From Zavarzinia aquatilis (GTDB taxonomy: Bacteria > Pseudomonadota > Alphaproteobacteria > Zavarziniales > Zavarziniaceae): 64,000 nucleotides of DNA. Under the pieces are notes generated by a model. It searched no databases and was not told the origin of the DNA. It saw only the letters and a list, made by a program, of their open reading frames with translations. Position 1 is the stretch's first letter, and every line of letters starts with the position of its first letter. A program made the translations under genes and the position numbers. The stretch lies in assembly GCF_003173035.1 (NCBI RefSeq), contig NZ_QGLE01000006.1, positions 62,578-126,577 of the forward strand. Reading direction: 5' to 3'. Of this stretch, positions 9,718 to 18,918 are shown piece by piece.

Positions 9718-11764
9718 AGGTCGTCCCGACGAAGAGGCTGCGGCCCGGGCCCGGCTCGTAGAGCGAGGGGGTTGCGCCCGCCGCGATGGCGATCGCCGTG
9801 CTGGCGCTGGCGATATACTGTTCGTCCAGCAGGTTGCGGCCTTCGAGGAACAGATTCAGACCCTCGGCCGCCTGCCAGCCGGCGTTGAAGCCGAGCAGGG
9901 CATAGGCCTCGGTCTTCGCCGGGTCCGAATTCGCGTTGTCGACGTAATAGCCCCGCGGCACCCATTCGACATTGGGGCCGAAGGAGACGCCGGCCGCGGT
10001 CTCGTAGAGGACTTCGGCGCGGAGGAAGTGGCGGGGCGCGCCCGGCAGATCGTTGTCGCCGAAGCGGGCGTCGCCGTCGAAACGGAAGTCGCTGAACGTA
10101 TAGGCGCCGTTCAGCACCAGACGATCTTCCGCCGCTTCCGCGAACAGGCCCTTCGCCAGGGTGACGCCGAAGCCGGCCTCGATGCCCTGATGGATGGTCC
10201 TGTCGGCATTGGAGACGGCGACGAGGCCACCGCCCAGATCCTCGAACAGGAATTCGCCGCGCAGCCGCGAATGATAGAGCGTGACATCCCAATGATGATC
10301 GGCCGTGCCGCCTCTGGTGCCGATCTCATAGGTCAGCGCCTTCTGCGGCCTGGTGTCGGACAATGCCGCCCGGGCGAAGTTCAGCTCGCCGAAGCTCGGC
10401 ATTTCCGTCGCCTTGGTGACATTGGCGAAGACCTGCCAGTCGGCGGCAGCGTCCCACAGGAGGCCGATCTTGGGGTTGAAGGCGTCCTTCTCGATCCGGC
10501 CGGCGGTGGTGTTGACGATGGCCTGCCGGTCTCGGGACATCCAGACGTATTGCCCGCCCACGACGAAGGCGACGCCAGGCACAAGATCGAAGGCATTTTC
10601 GGCATAGAGGTTGCCGGTTTCCGCCCGGTCCGTCGCCTTCTGGATCAGGCTGCCCCGTTCCGCGCCCGGCAGATTGGCGTAATTGGCCGAATCCAGGCGC
10701 CCGTCGGCGAAGGTGGCGCCGAGGGTGAAGAGGTTGTCATGGCCGAACAGCTTGCGGTCGTCCTGCACCCGGCCGAACAGGCCCTGATCCCGGTATTTGT
10801 AGTCGAGATACTGATAGATCGGGTGAATCAGCCGCTTTTCCGAGCCATAGGCACCGAATTCCAGCGTCGTTTCGTCAAGAACGACGGTGGTCTTGTTGCT
10901 GAAGCGAAGCGACACGATGTTGCGCTGGTGATCCTGGGCCAGATTGCCGGTGGTCGCGTTGACGTTGGCCGCCGTCTTCGGGTCGTTCAGGGCGGCATCG
11001 CGGGTGACCGCGCCCGGGATGCGCTGGTCGATGTCGGAAGCATTCACATAGAAGCGGGTTTCCACATTGTCGGCGATGCGCCAGCCGAGATTGGCCGAGC
11101 CGCGGAAAGCCTCACCTTCCGAATGGTCGCGGAAACCGTCGTCCTTCACCCAGGAGCCGGTGACATGGGCATCGACGGGTCCGCTGACCTTGCCGCTGGC
11201 GAGCTGGAGCTGGCGGAAACCGTAGCTGCCAAGAGTGGCGCGCCCCGACAGCGGGCTGGCGCCATGGCCGGTCGGGGTGACGAAATTGATCGCGCCCCCC
11301 GTCGAGTTGGCGCCGAAGGCGAGGCCATTGCCGCCCTTCCACACCTCGACATGATCGTAGGCGGTCGGGTCGATCTCCTGCGCGTCGCCGCTGCCGTCGG
11401 CGAAGATCATGGGCACGCCGTCCTGGAACAGCTGAATGCCGCGCAGGTGGAAATTGCGCGACAATCCGCTGCCCCGGATCGAGAAGCGGGCGTCGCCGCC
11501 CCATTTCGGCTGCACGAACACGCCGGGCGTATAGTCGAAAATATCCTTCAGGGTGGCCGACGCGGTATCGGCGTAAGCCTCCGCCGGGATGACGGCGACG
11601 GCCCCCGGCGTCCGCGTCAGGGCTTCGGTCGCCGCCGCCGTGTCCGGCGCGGTCAGCGAGAAACTCTCGGCATTGATGGTGACCGTCGGCAGGGCGCTGA
11701 TCTCCCCGGCGAGGGCGGGGCCGGCCGCGAGCAGCAGGGCGAGGGTGGAAACGATGGTCTTCAT
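9707..11764 (-). CDS. TonB-dependent outer-membrane receptor
   Basis: 685 residues. Signal peptide M-K-T-I-V-S-T-L-A-L-L-L-A-A-G-P-A-L-A-G (cleavage near residue 20). Plug domain at about 40-160 with T-P-G-V-F-V-Q-P and R-G-S-G-L-S-R-N, then a 22-strand barrel ending in the outer-membrane Phe signature T-F-N-F. L-P-T-V-T-I-N-A is the likely TonB-box region. It imports a metal chelate or similar ligand across the outer membrane using TonB. Last gene of the DUF2946-PepSY-receptor operon, 11 bp after the PepSY gene. The ligand is not deducible; iron siderophore or copper chelate are the main options. Confidence 0.93.
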   Translation of the reverse strand: MKTIVSTLALLLAAGPALAGEISALPTVTINAESFSLTAPDTAAATEALTRTPGAVAVIPAEAYADTASATLKDIFDYTPGVFVQPKWGGDARFSIRGSGLSRNFHLRGIQLFQDGVPMIFADGSGDAQEIDPTAYDHVEVWKGGNGLAFGANSTGGAINFVTPTGHGASPLSGRATLGSYGFRQLQLASGKVSGPVDAHVTGSWVKDDGFRDHSEGEAFRGSANLGWRIADNVETRFYVNASDIDQRIPGAVTRDAALNDPKTAANVNATTGNLAQDHQRNIVSLRFSNKTTVVLDETTLEFGAYGSEKRLIHPIYQYLDYKYRDQGLFGRVQDDRKLFGHDNLFTLGATFADGRLDSANYANLPGAERGSLIQKATDRAETGNLYAENAFDLVPGVAFVVGGQYVWMSRDRQAIVNTTAGRIEKDAFNPKIGLLWDAAADWQVFANVTKATEMPSFGELNFARAALSDTRPQKALTYEIGTRGGTADHHWDVTLYHSRLRGEFLFEDLGGGLVAVSNADRTIHQGIEAGFGVTLAKGLFAEAAEDRLVLNGAYTFSDFRFDGDARFGDNDLPGAPRHFLRAEVLYETAAGVSFGPNVEWVPRGYYVDNANSDPAKTEAYALLGFNAGWQAAEGLNLFLEGRNLLDEQYIASASTAIAIAAGATPSLYEPGPGRSLFVGTTFNF

Positions 11765-11775
11765 GGCAGGAGCTT

Positions 11776-13128
11776 TCAGGCCGCCCGGGCGCGCAGCGCC
11801 GGCAGGTGGAACAGGGTGTCGAGGAGAGCGACGACGACGAGGCTGGCCGCGGTCAGGGGAAAGATCAGGGCGAGGGCGAACACGATCGCCGTGACCCCCG
11901 CGAGGGCGCGGGGCGCGGGCAGCGGCGGCACCGCGAGACCGCCGGCCGGCCGCCGTTTCCACCACATGACAAGGGCGGAGACGGAAAGGCCGACGATGGC
12001 GACGCAGGCGAGCAGCATCAGCATCTGGTTCAGCGGGCCGAATTCCTGGCCGACATGGACATTGGTGCCGAATTCGATCGCCCTGGCGCCGAGGCCATAG
12101 TCCGCGAAGCCGACATCGGCGAGGATCGCGCCCGAATATTGGTCGATGTGGATTGCTCGCTGCAGGGTGATGTCGTCGGGAAAGACGGTCGCGGTATAGA
12201 CACCTTCGGCCCCCTTCGGCAGGACCAGGGTGAAGCCCGGCGCGATGCCGGCCGCCCCGGCGATGGCGACGGCCCGGTCGATGCCGATGGGGCGCGCGGC
12301 CGGCACGGGGGTGGAAACGGGAACCGGCGATTGCTCCAGCGTCCAGGCCACCGGCCCGTCCGCGCCCAGCGGCACGGTGGAGGTGGGCGTCGCATCCCAG
12401 AGATAGAGCGGATAGCCCTGACCGGCCGCGCTGACCCCCCGGTTCAGCAGGTCGCCGAAGATGCCGCTCCAGGGCATTCCGGTCACGGCCAGGAACAGGA
12501 TGAAGCCGCCGGCGAACAGACCGGTGACGGCATGGAGATCGCGCCAGAACAGGCGACCACCCGGCGTGCCGCGGATGCGCAGGGCCTGTCCGCCGCGCGG
12601 CCACCACAGATAGATGCCGGTGACGACCAGAACGATGGTCCAGCCGCCGACGATCTCGATCGCGCGGTTCGGAATGTCGCCGAAGAAGGCGAGGCTGTGC
12701 AGCTTGCGCACGACCTGCATCAGCTTCCCGTCGGTCGGGAGCGCGCCCAGCACCGCGCCGCGGCCCGGATCGACATAGACCGACTGGCGAGCCCTTTCGG
12801 CATCGTCGATCTGGACTTCCAGGCTGCGGCTGGGGGTCGCCGGCAGGACCAGCTTCGCCGCCCGGCCCGGCTGTGCCGACAGCGCGGTGGCGACGAGGTC
12901 GGACCAGGGTTTCGGCGCCTCCGACGGGGAAACGCTCAGCAGATCGGCATGGCGGGCAAGGTCGATCTCGTCCTTGAACAGATAGAGGCCGCCCGTGACC
13001 GCCAGCAGGATCAGGAAGGGCAGCGAGAACAGGCCGGCATAGAAATGCCAGCGCCAGACGGCGCGATAGACATGGGCACGGCGGCGGGCGGCATCGCCCG
13101 CGTCCGTCCCGGCAAGGGCTTGGGACAT
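11776..13128 (-). CDS. PepSY-domain inner-membrane protein (metal-chelate reductase-like)
   Basis: 450 residues with the PepSY-associated membrane helix layout. TM1 is at about 24-46 (R-W-H-F-Y-A-G-L-F-S-L-P-F). A periplasmic loop contains K-L-H-S-L-A-F-F-G; TM2 follows at about 160-177, and TM3 near 200-220 after L-F-W-R-D-L-H-A-V-T-G. A second PepSY-like periplasmic part precedes C-terminal TMs near 365-385 and 410-435. His residues in H-F-Y-A-G, K-L-H-S and D-L-H-A fit heme-binding ferric reductases of this family. It sits between a DUF2946 protein and a TonB receptor. A role in releasing metal from the imported chelate is inferred. Confidence 0.88.
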   Translation of the reverse strand: MSQALAGTDAGDAARRRAHVYRAVWRWHFYAGLFSLPFLILLAVTGGLYLFKDEIDLARHADLLSVSPSEAPKPWSDLVATALSAQPGRAAKLVLPATPSRSLEVQIDDAERARQSVYVDPGRGAVLGALPTDGKLMQVVRKLHSLAFFGDIPNRAIEIVGGWTIVLVVTGIYLWWPRGGQALRIRGTPGGRLFWRDLHAVTGLFAGGFILFLAVTGMPWSGIFGDLLNRGVSAAGQGYPLYLWDATPTSTVPLGADGPVAWTLEQSPVPVSTPVPAARPIGIDRAVAIAGAAGIAPGFTLVLPKGAEGVYTATVFPDDITLQRAIHIDQYSGAILADVGFADYGLGARAIEFGTNVHVGQEFGPLNQMLMLLACVAIVGLSVSALVMWWKRRPAGGLAVPPLPAPRALAGVTAIVFALALIFPLTAASLVVVALLDTLFHLPALRARAA

Positions 13129-13194
13129 GGTTTCTCCACGGCATGACGGCGCCGGGCCCCGGACGGGGTCGGCTCGACGGAATTTCGGTCGGGG

Positions 13195-13656
13195 TCAGGC
13201 GTGAAGGGCGGGGGGCGCGCGGGGTTGCGGGATGGCGCGCGGATCGGCGGGCAGGACGCGCCCGGCGACATGGCCCCAGGGGGCGACGGCGACCGCCGCC
13301 GGCAGCGGCGCCGGCAGGTCGATGCCCGGTGGCGGCGCGAGGTCGGCCTGGATAATGGCCTGACACAGGGCGCAAATGCGCGAGACCTGGCCGGCGGGGG
13401 GCGTGCGATCCTCGGACTTGCCGGTGTTGCCGCCGACCAGTTTCGACAGCGGCACCACCTGATAGCCATAGAGCGTGCAGATGACGACCGTCATCTCCCC
13501 GCCCGCGGGGGGCCGGGCCTGCCGCGCCATGGCCACGCCATGAAGCGCGGGCAACAGGATCTGGATCAGCAGGGCAAGACAGGCGGCCGCGATCCCGCCG
13601 GCATGGTGCCGGCGCGATTGTCCTGCGCGCATTTGTGAAAACTTGCGTCTGCCCAT
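13195..13656 (-). CDS. DUF2946-like secreted/membrane protein
   Basis: 153 residues from M-G-R-R-K-F-S. One hydrophobic N-terminal segment (G-G-I-A-A-A-C-L-A-L-L-I-Q-I-L-L-P-A-L) is followed by V-I-C-T-L-Y-G and, later, I-C-A-L-C-Q-A-I, the cysteine pattern of DUF2946 proteins found beside metal transporters. The start was chosen because AGGGGAG lies 5 nt before this ATG; an in-frame ATG 45 bp upstream overlaps the promoter. First gene of an operon with the PepSY protein (66 bp gap) and the TonB receptor. Metal binding through the Cys pairs is plausible but not shown. Confidence 0.75.
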   Translation of the reverse strand: MGRRKFSQMRAGQSRRHHAGGIAAACLALLIQILLPALHGVAMARQARPPAGGEMTVVICTLYGYQVVPLSKLVGGNTGKSEDRTPPAGQVSRICALCQAIIQADLAPPPGIDLPAPLPAAVAVAPWGHVAGRVLPADPRAIPQPRAPPALHA

Positions 13657-13672
13657 CGTCTCCCCTGAATGC

Positions 13673-13701
13673 TTTCTAGAAGCAATAAAAGAGGTGGACA
13701 A
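13673..13701 (-). promoter_or_regulatory. Candidate promoter of the DUF2946-PepSY-TonB operon
   Basis: Minus strand: TTGTCC (13696-13701), 17-nt spacer, TAGAAA (13673-13678). The -10 overlaps a palindrome GCTTCTAGAAAGC that could be a repressor site. The start of transcription would fall only about 10-15 nt before the ATG. Confidence 0.45.
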
Positions 13702-13747
13702 TGAACAGATTGCCGCAGCCGCCAGTAGATCGCCAGCGGCGCAGATA

Positions 13748-13775
13748 TCCCGGCGCGGCGGGCCCCGCGCCGGGA
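13748..13775 (-). terminator. Strong GC hairpin after grpE
   Basis: Perfect 11-bp arms TCCCGGCGCGG / CCGCGCCGGGA around a 6-nt loop, 11 bp beyond the grpE stop. No T-run follows on the minus strand, so termination would need Rho or another factor. Confidence 0.45.
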
Positions 13776-13785
13776 AGGGGGCGGC

Positions 13786-14358
13786 TTACGCCGTCTGGTC
13801 GACCGCGGCGGCCGGGGCCTCGGCCTTGGCGACGCCGACCTTGGCCGCGCGCAGCAGGCGGTCGTGGATCTGATAGCCAGTCTGCACCACCTGGATGATG
13901 GCGCCGCCCGGCTGGCCGGTGCCCGGGATCTCGAACAGGACTTCGTGCTTGTTCGGGTCCGCCTTCTCGCCCAGGGCCGGGGCGATGCGGGTGATGGAGG
14001 CCTTCTCGAAGGCGGACAAAAGCTCGCGCTCGGTCATTTCGACGCCGGCCAGCAGATTGGCCACCGCCTCATCGCCGCTGCGGGCCTCGGCGGGCACCGC
14101 CTCGATGGCGCGGCGCAGGTTGTCGGCGACCGAGGTCAGGTCGCGGGCGAATTTGGTCACGGCATATTTCGCCGTGTCCTCGCGCTCGCGCTCACCCCGG
14201 CGGCGGATGTTCTCCGCCTCGGCGAAGGCGCGCAGCAGCTTGTCCTTCAGGTCGGCGACTTCGGCCTGCAGGCTCTCGACCGTGGGGCCGGCGGGGGGCT
14301 CGGCCTGGCCTTGAGCGTCGGTCGGGGTCGGGTCGATGTTTTCGGTCTCGGTCGTCAT
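13786..14358 (-). CDS. grpE: Nucleotide exchange factor GrpE
   Basis: 190 residues. Acidic N-terminus, a long coiled coil (about 30-90, V-E-S-L-Q-A-E-V-A-D-L-K-D-K-L-L-R-A-F-A-E-A-E-N) and the C-terminal beta-domain with the family signature around E-V-L-F-E-I-P-G-T-G-Q-P-G-G-A-I-I-Q-V-V. It drives ADP release from DnaK. An ATG six codons upstream is also open; MTTETENID is the more typical start. It follows hrcA by 19 bp, the standard hrcA-grpE pair. Confidence 0.97.
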   Translation of the reverse strand: MTTETENIDPTPTDAQGQAEPPAGPTVESLQAEVADLKDKLLRAFAEAENIRRRGEREREDTAKYAVTKFARDLTSVADNLRRAIEAVPAEARSGDEAVANLLAGVEMTERELLSAFEKASITRIAPALGEKADPNKHEVLFEIPGTGQPGGAIIQVVQTGYQIHDRLLRAAKVGVAKAEAPAAAVDQTA

Positions 14359-14377
14359 GTCTGGTCCACGATACAAA

Positions 14378-15412
14378 TCAAGTCATCAGGCGGCCGATCA
14401 TCCTCGCGGTGTAATCCACCATGGGGACGACGCGCCCGTAATTCACTCTCGTTGGCGCGATCACGCCGATCATGCCGACGATCCGCTCGTCCTTGCGCCG
14501 GAAGGGCGCGACGATGAGGGACGAGCCGGACAGGCTGAACAGCTTGTTCTCCGAGCCGATGAAGATGCGCACCCCATCGGCGTCCTGCGCCAGTTCCATC
14601 AGTTGGAGCACGTCGCGCTTGGATTCAAGATCGTCGAACAATTGCCGCACCCGCTCGAGATCCGCAAGGGCGGTGAGATCGTCCAGCAGCCGTGCCCGGC
14701 CCGAGACGATCAGCATGTTGCGCTCCTCGTCCCCCGCCCAGGTGGCGAGGCCGGCCTCGACCACCTTGGCGGCGAGCAGGTCGAGTTCGGCCCGGCGCTC
14801 GTCGATTTCGCGCAGGATGCGGCTGCGCCCCTCGGCCATGGTGCGGCCGCCGAGGCGGGCGGACATGTAGTTCGAGGCTTCCTGCAGCGCGCTGGGGGTC
14901 AGGCCCGCCGGCACCTCGACGATGCGGTTCTCGACCGAGCCGTCTTCCGAGACGAGGACGGCCAGCGCCCGCCCGGGGCCAAGATAGACGAATTCGACAT
15001 GGGACAGCGCCTTGTCCGTTTTCGGCGCGACGACGAGGCCGGCGCATTGCGACAGGCCGGACAATTGCTTTGTCGCCTCGGTCAGCAACTCCTCGACCGA
15101 TTTGCCGGCGGCGGCGCCATAAGCCTCGATCGAGCGGCGCTCGTCCTCGGTCAGATTGCCGAGTTCGAGGAAACTGTCGACGAAGATGCGCAGCCCGGCC
15201 TGCGTCGGCATCCGCCCGGCCGAGGCATGGGGCGAATAGAGCAGGCCGGCATGTTCGAGGTCCTGCATCACGTTGCGGATCGAGGCCGGCGACAGCGCGA
15301 TGCCGAGGCGCTGGGCGAGGGTGCGCGAGCCGACGGGCTCGCCCGTCTCGAGATAGGACTCGACGATGGTGCGGAAGATCTGGCGTGAACGCTCGTTCAG
15401 CTCCTGGATCAT
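14378..15412 (-). CDS. hrcA: Heat-inducible transcription repressor HrcA
   Basis: 344 residues. Winged-helix DNA-binding N-terminus (about 1-75, with E-T-G-E-P-V-G-S-R-T-L-A and P-A-S-I-R-N-V-M-Q-D-L-E), a dimerisation core and the C-terminal V-N-Y-G-R-V-V-P-M-V-D-Y-T-A. HrcA represses groESL and related genes through CIRCE repeats and needs GroEL to fold. No CIRCE copy is visible anywhere in this window, so its targets lie elsewhere. It is transcribed into grpE. In alphaproteobacteria rph is usually the divergent neighbour; here 2.2 kb separates them. Confidence 0.97.
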   Translation of the reverse strand: MIQELNERSRQIFRTIVESYLETGEPVGSRTLAQRLGIALSPASIRNVMQDLEHAGLLYSPHASAGRMPTQAGLRIFVDSFLELGNLTEDERRSIEAYGAAAGKSVEELLTEATKQLSGLSQCAGLVVAPKTDKALSHVEFVYLGPGRALAVLVSEDGSVENRIVEVPAGLTPSALQEASNYMSARLGGRTMAEGRSRILREIDERRAELDLLAAKVVEAGLATWAGDEERNMLIVSGRARLLDDLTALADLERVRQLFDDLESKRDVLQLMELAQDADGVRIFIGSENKLFSLSGSSLIVAPFRRKDERIVGMIGVIAPTRVNYGRVVPMVDYTARMIGRLMT

Positions 15413-15574
15413 TCCCGTTTCCCGACATGGTGCTGGCGCCCCGCACTTTAGAAAGCGGGGCAGGGGCCGTCAATCGGTGCGCCGCAACACGGGGCATCGG
15501 GCAAGGGGGGCTGGACTCGCCGGGCCCATGGGCGTTCACTACCCGTCCCCAAGACGAACAGACGGAGTCAGACC

Positions 15575-15781
15575 ATGACCTACTGGGACGTCCTCGCCCG
15601 CGACCGGGCCAACCGCGAAACCGCCGCCGCCCTCTCGCCCATCCTGCGCGCCGCCGGCCCCGCCAGACCCACCCCCGTCCTCGCCGACGCCGACCGCACC
15701 ATCGCGGCCCTCCGCGAAACCGTGGCGGCGCAGGCGAGGGAAATCGCGAAGTTGAAGGCGGAACTCGCCGCCCGGCATTGA
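15575..15781 (+). CDS. Small hypothetical protein with C-terminal coiled coil
   Basis: 68 residues, M-T-Y-W-D-V-L-A-R-D-R at the start and a heptad-like tail A-A-L-R-E-T-V-A-A-Q-A-R-E-I-A-K-L-K-A-E-L. GGAG sits 8 nt before the ATG, which supports translation. I do not recognise the family. It lies in the gap that separates hrcA from rph, transcribed away from hrcA, and may be part of acquired DNA. Confidence 0.5.
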   Translation: MTYWDVLARDRANRETAAALSPILRAAGPARPTPVLADADRTIAALRETVAAQAREIAKLKAELAARH

Positions 15782-15875
15782 GGGGGAGCTGCCTGGCGGT
15801 TTCTTCGATTTGGTATGGAAATCCAGAGTGCTAGAATCGGGCTTGATCGAATTTCAGGCCGACCGGGGACACGGA

Positions 15876-16112
15876 ATGCCCAAAGCCCTGACCATCCGTC
15901 TCGACGATGAAACCGCCGCCGCCCTCGACCGGCTGACCGACCAGACCGGCCGGCCGCGCCAGTGGCTGGTCGAACAGGCGATCGCTGATTACCTGACCGT
16001 CAATGCCTGGCAGGTGGAGCGTATCAAGGACGGCCTGGCCGCGGCGCGTCGCGGCGATTTTGCTTCCGACGAGGAGATGGCGGCGATTGCGCGCAGATTT
16101 GCGCCACGCTGA
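15876..16112 (+). CDS. CopG/RHH family antitoxin (ParD-like)
   Basis: 78 residues, M-P-K-A-L-T-I-R-L-D-D-E-T-A-A-A-L-D-R-L. This is the ribbon (A-L-T-I-R-L) and two helices of a ribbon-helix-helix DNA-binding domain, with a C-terminal toxin-binding tail R-I-K-D-G-L-A-A-A-R-R-G-D-F-A-S-D-E-E-M. GGGGAC precedes the ATG. It is followed after 2 bp by a ParE/RelE-type toxin gene that is frameshifted, so the antitoxin may now have no active partner. It would repress its own operon. Confidence 0.85.
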   Translation: MPKALTIRLDDETAAALDRLTDQTGRPRQWLVEQAIADYLTVNAWQVERIKDGLAAARRGDFASDEEMAAIARRFAPR

Positions 16113-16114
16113 TC

Positions 16115-16401
16115 ATGCGCGTCCGCTGGACCACTCCGGCTCGTCTGCACCTCGTCGAAATAGGGGAATGGATCGCCAGGGACAATCCAGTGGCAGCAAG
16201 CCGGCTCGTGACTTCGATCCTCGAAACCGTAGCCGGTTGTCCGAGCATCCGCATCTCGGGAGGGCTGGCCGTGTCGCTGATACCCGAGAATTGGTGATTC
16301 CGAGGACGCCCTATGTCGCGGTCTATTCGATTGGGCCTGACGCCATCGATATTCTCGCCGTGTTTCACGGTGCGCGGCGCTGGCCCCCCGAAGCGCTCTG
16401 A
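16115..16401 (+). pseudogene. ParE/RelE-type toxin, broken by a one-base frameshift
   Basis: The first 43 or so codons read M-R-V-R-W-T-T-P-A-R-L-H-L-V-E-I-G-E-W-I, a ParE N-terminus. The frame is then lost near 16234-16240 and stops at 16297. The continuation L-S-E-H-P-H-L-G-R-A-G-R-V, T-R-E-L-V-I-P and F-H-G-A-R-R-W-P, which is the conserved ParE C-terminus, is open in another frame until the stop at 16399-16401. Adding one T in the GGTTGTCC stretch would restore a full toxin of about 95 residues. This is either true decay or a sequencing error. Intact ParE would poison gyrase or translation. Confidence 0.8.
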
Positions 16402-16450
16402 TCAAGTGAGGGGTGCAAGCGGCGCGCCGAGAGGTTAAAAGGGCGGCCGG
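16398..16450. repeat. 53-bp direct repeat, left copy
   Basis: Begins CTGATCAAGTGA and ends AAAAGGGCGGCCGG. The right copy is 17521-17573, with only three mismatches in 53 bp. The toxin stop codon (16399-16401) is inside this copy. The two copies bracket the TAXI gene, 1,123 bp apart. Confidence 0.85.
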
Positions 16451-16590
16451 CCACGTAATTAACGGCGTATTAACGGGACGCCATACCTAATTAACTCGAT
16501 ATGGCGCCCCCAGATCAGGTGCCCGCCCACGTCCTATTGATCCGCCACCGATCCCCTGCAAGCATCGCTTGGGGAAACGGGGGATCGGCC

Positions 16591-17532
16591 ATGAGGGGAA
16601 TGATCGGTCTGGTCGCGGCGATTGGGTTGGCGCTGGGCCTCGGAGTCGGGTCCGCGCGGGCGGAGGGGAGCCGGTATTTCTCGATCGCGACGGCGGGGGA
16701 GGCGGGCACCTATTTTCCGGTCGGTCGGGCGCTGGCCGAGGCGGTGAGCGCGCCGCCGGGGCTAGTGGTCTCGGCCGTGGCGTCGAATGGCTCCGTCGCC
16801 AATGTCGAGGCGATCGCGGGCGGCGGGGCGCAGTCGGGTCTCGTCCAGGCCGATGTCGCGGCCTGGGCTTTCGAGGGCACCGGAGTGTTCGAGGCCAAGG
16901 GGGCGCGGCCGGGCCTTCGGGCCATCGCCGCGCTTTACCCCGAGGCGGTGCACCTGCTGGTGCGGAAGGGCGCCGGTATCCATGCTCTCGCCGATCTCGC
17001 CGGCAAGCATGTCTCGGTCGACGAGCCGGGCTCGGGCACGCTGGCCGATGTCCGGCTGATCCTGAGCGCGGCAGGCCTGAGCGAGCGGGACTTCACCGCC
17101 GAATATTACAAGGCCGACCTCGCCGCGCAGCTGACCGCCAGCGGCGGCCTCGACGGTTTCTTCTTCGTCGGCGGCTGGCCGGCGCCGGCGATCGCGAAAC
17201 TGGCGGCCGCGCAGCCGGGGGCGTTCGCCCTCGTGCCCCTGACCGCGGGGGAAGGCTTCGCCCGCGAGACGATCCCGGACGAGGCCTATCCCGGCATGAA
17301 GGGGGTGGAGACCCTCGCCGTGCGCACCCTGTGGCTGACCGATGCCGGCCAGCCGGACGAGGTGATCGAGGCGATCACCGCCGCCCTGTGGTCGACGCGG
17401 GCACGGTCGATCCTCGACGCCGGGCACCCGCAGGGGCGGTCGATCCGGCTCGAGGGCGCGCTCGACGGGCTGACCGTGCCGCTCCATCCGGGGGCCGAGG
17501 CTTTCTATCGCAAGGCCGGCCTGATCAAGTGA
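16591..17532 (+). CDS. TAXI family TRAP-transporter solute-binding protein
   Basis: 313 residues. Signal peptide [24 protein letters not shown] (cleavage near 24). Then [17 protein letters not shown] and the [10 protein letters not shown] pattern, both typical of TAXI periplasmic proteins. TAXI proteins bind small organic acids or amino acids for a TRAP permease. No DctM/DctQ-type permease gene is nearby, so its partner is elsewhere or lost. An earlier ATG at 16501 is open but would bury the signal peptide. The stop codon lies inside the right copy of the 53-bp repeat. Confidence 0.85.
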   Translation: MRGMIGLVAAIGLALGLGVGSARAEGSRYFSIATAGEAGTYFPVGRALAEAVSAPPGLVVSAVASNGSVANVEAIAGGGAQSGLVQADVAAWAFEGTGVFEAKGARPGLRAIAALYPEAVHLLVRKGAGIHALADLAGKHVSVDEPGSGTLADVRLILSAAGLSERDFTAEYYKADLAAQLTASGGLDGFFFVGGWPAPAIAKLAAAQPGAFALVPLTAGEGFARETIPDEAYPGMKGVETLAVRTLWLTDAGQPDEVIEAITAALWSTRARSILDAGHPQGRSIRLEGALDGLTVPLHPGAEAFYRKAGLIK

Positions 17533-17573
17533 GAGGTGCAAGCGGCGTGCCGAGAGGCTAAAAGGGCGGCCGG
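17521..17573. repeat. 53-bp direct repeat, right copy
   Basis: Matches 16398-16450 at 50 of 53 positions. It contains the last codons and stop of the TAXI gene and ends 23 bp before the rph start, so it is also the rph leader region. Confidence 0.85.
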
Positions 17574-17596
17574 ACATCTTCAGCAGGAAAAATCCC

Positions 17597-18315
<719 letters not shown>

Positions 18316-18316
<1 letters not shown>

Positions 18317-18918
18317 TGAGGCTCGCCGGCAAGCTGGTGGTCGCCAGCCACAACAAGGGCAAGGTGCGGGAAATCGCCGAACTCCTCGCCCCCTTCGGGA
18401 TCGAACCCGTCTCGGCCGCCAGCCTCGGCCTGCCCGAGCCGGAGGAGACGGAGGCGACATTCACCGGCAATGCGGAGTTGAAGGCGAAGGCCGCCGCCCT
18501 CGCCTCGGGCCTGCCGGCCCTTGCCGACGATTCGGGCCTGTCGGTCGCGGCGCTGGGTGGCGATCCCGGCATCTATTCGGCGCGCTGGGCCGGGCCGGAC
18601 AAGGATTTCGCCCAGGCCATGGCCAAGATCGAAGCCCTGCTGCAGGACAAGGGCGCGGTAACGCCCGATGCCCGCCGCGCCTGGTTCACCTGCGCCCTCG
18701 CCCTTAGCCTGCCGGACGGCACCTGCACCACCTTTGTCGGTGAAGTGCATGGCACGCTGGTCTGGCCGCCGCGCGGCTCGAATGGCTTCGGCTACGATCC
18801 CGTGTTCCAGGCCGACGGCATGACCGAGACCTTCGGCGAGATTGAGGCGGCGGCGAAACACGCGATCAGCCACCGCGCCATCGCCTTCGCCAAGCTGGTC
18901 GCGAGCCTGACCCGGTGA
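18316..18918 (+). CDS. rdgB: dITP/XTP pyrophosphatase RdgB (HAM1)
   Basis: 200 residues, normal for the family. It hydrolyses dITP, ITP and XTP to monophosphates so that deaminated purines do not enter DNA or RNA. Visible motifs: [13 protein letters not shown] (substrate loop, about 7-19), L-A-D-D-S-G-L-S-V (metal and catalytic Asp pair, about 73-81), and [10 protein letters not shown] near 156. The start overlaps the rph stop and the end overlaps the hemW start as GTGA. Confidence 0.97.

Noticed and set aside
16501-16590. An upstream start of the TAXI protein at the ATG 16501.
   Set aside because: It would place 30 residues before a clear signal peptide; the ATG at 16591 gives a normal exported protein.
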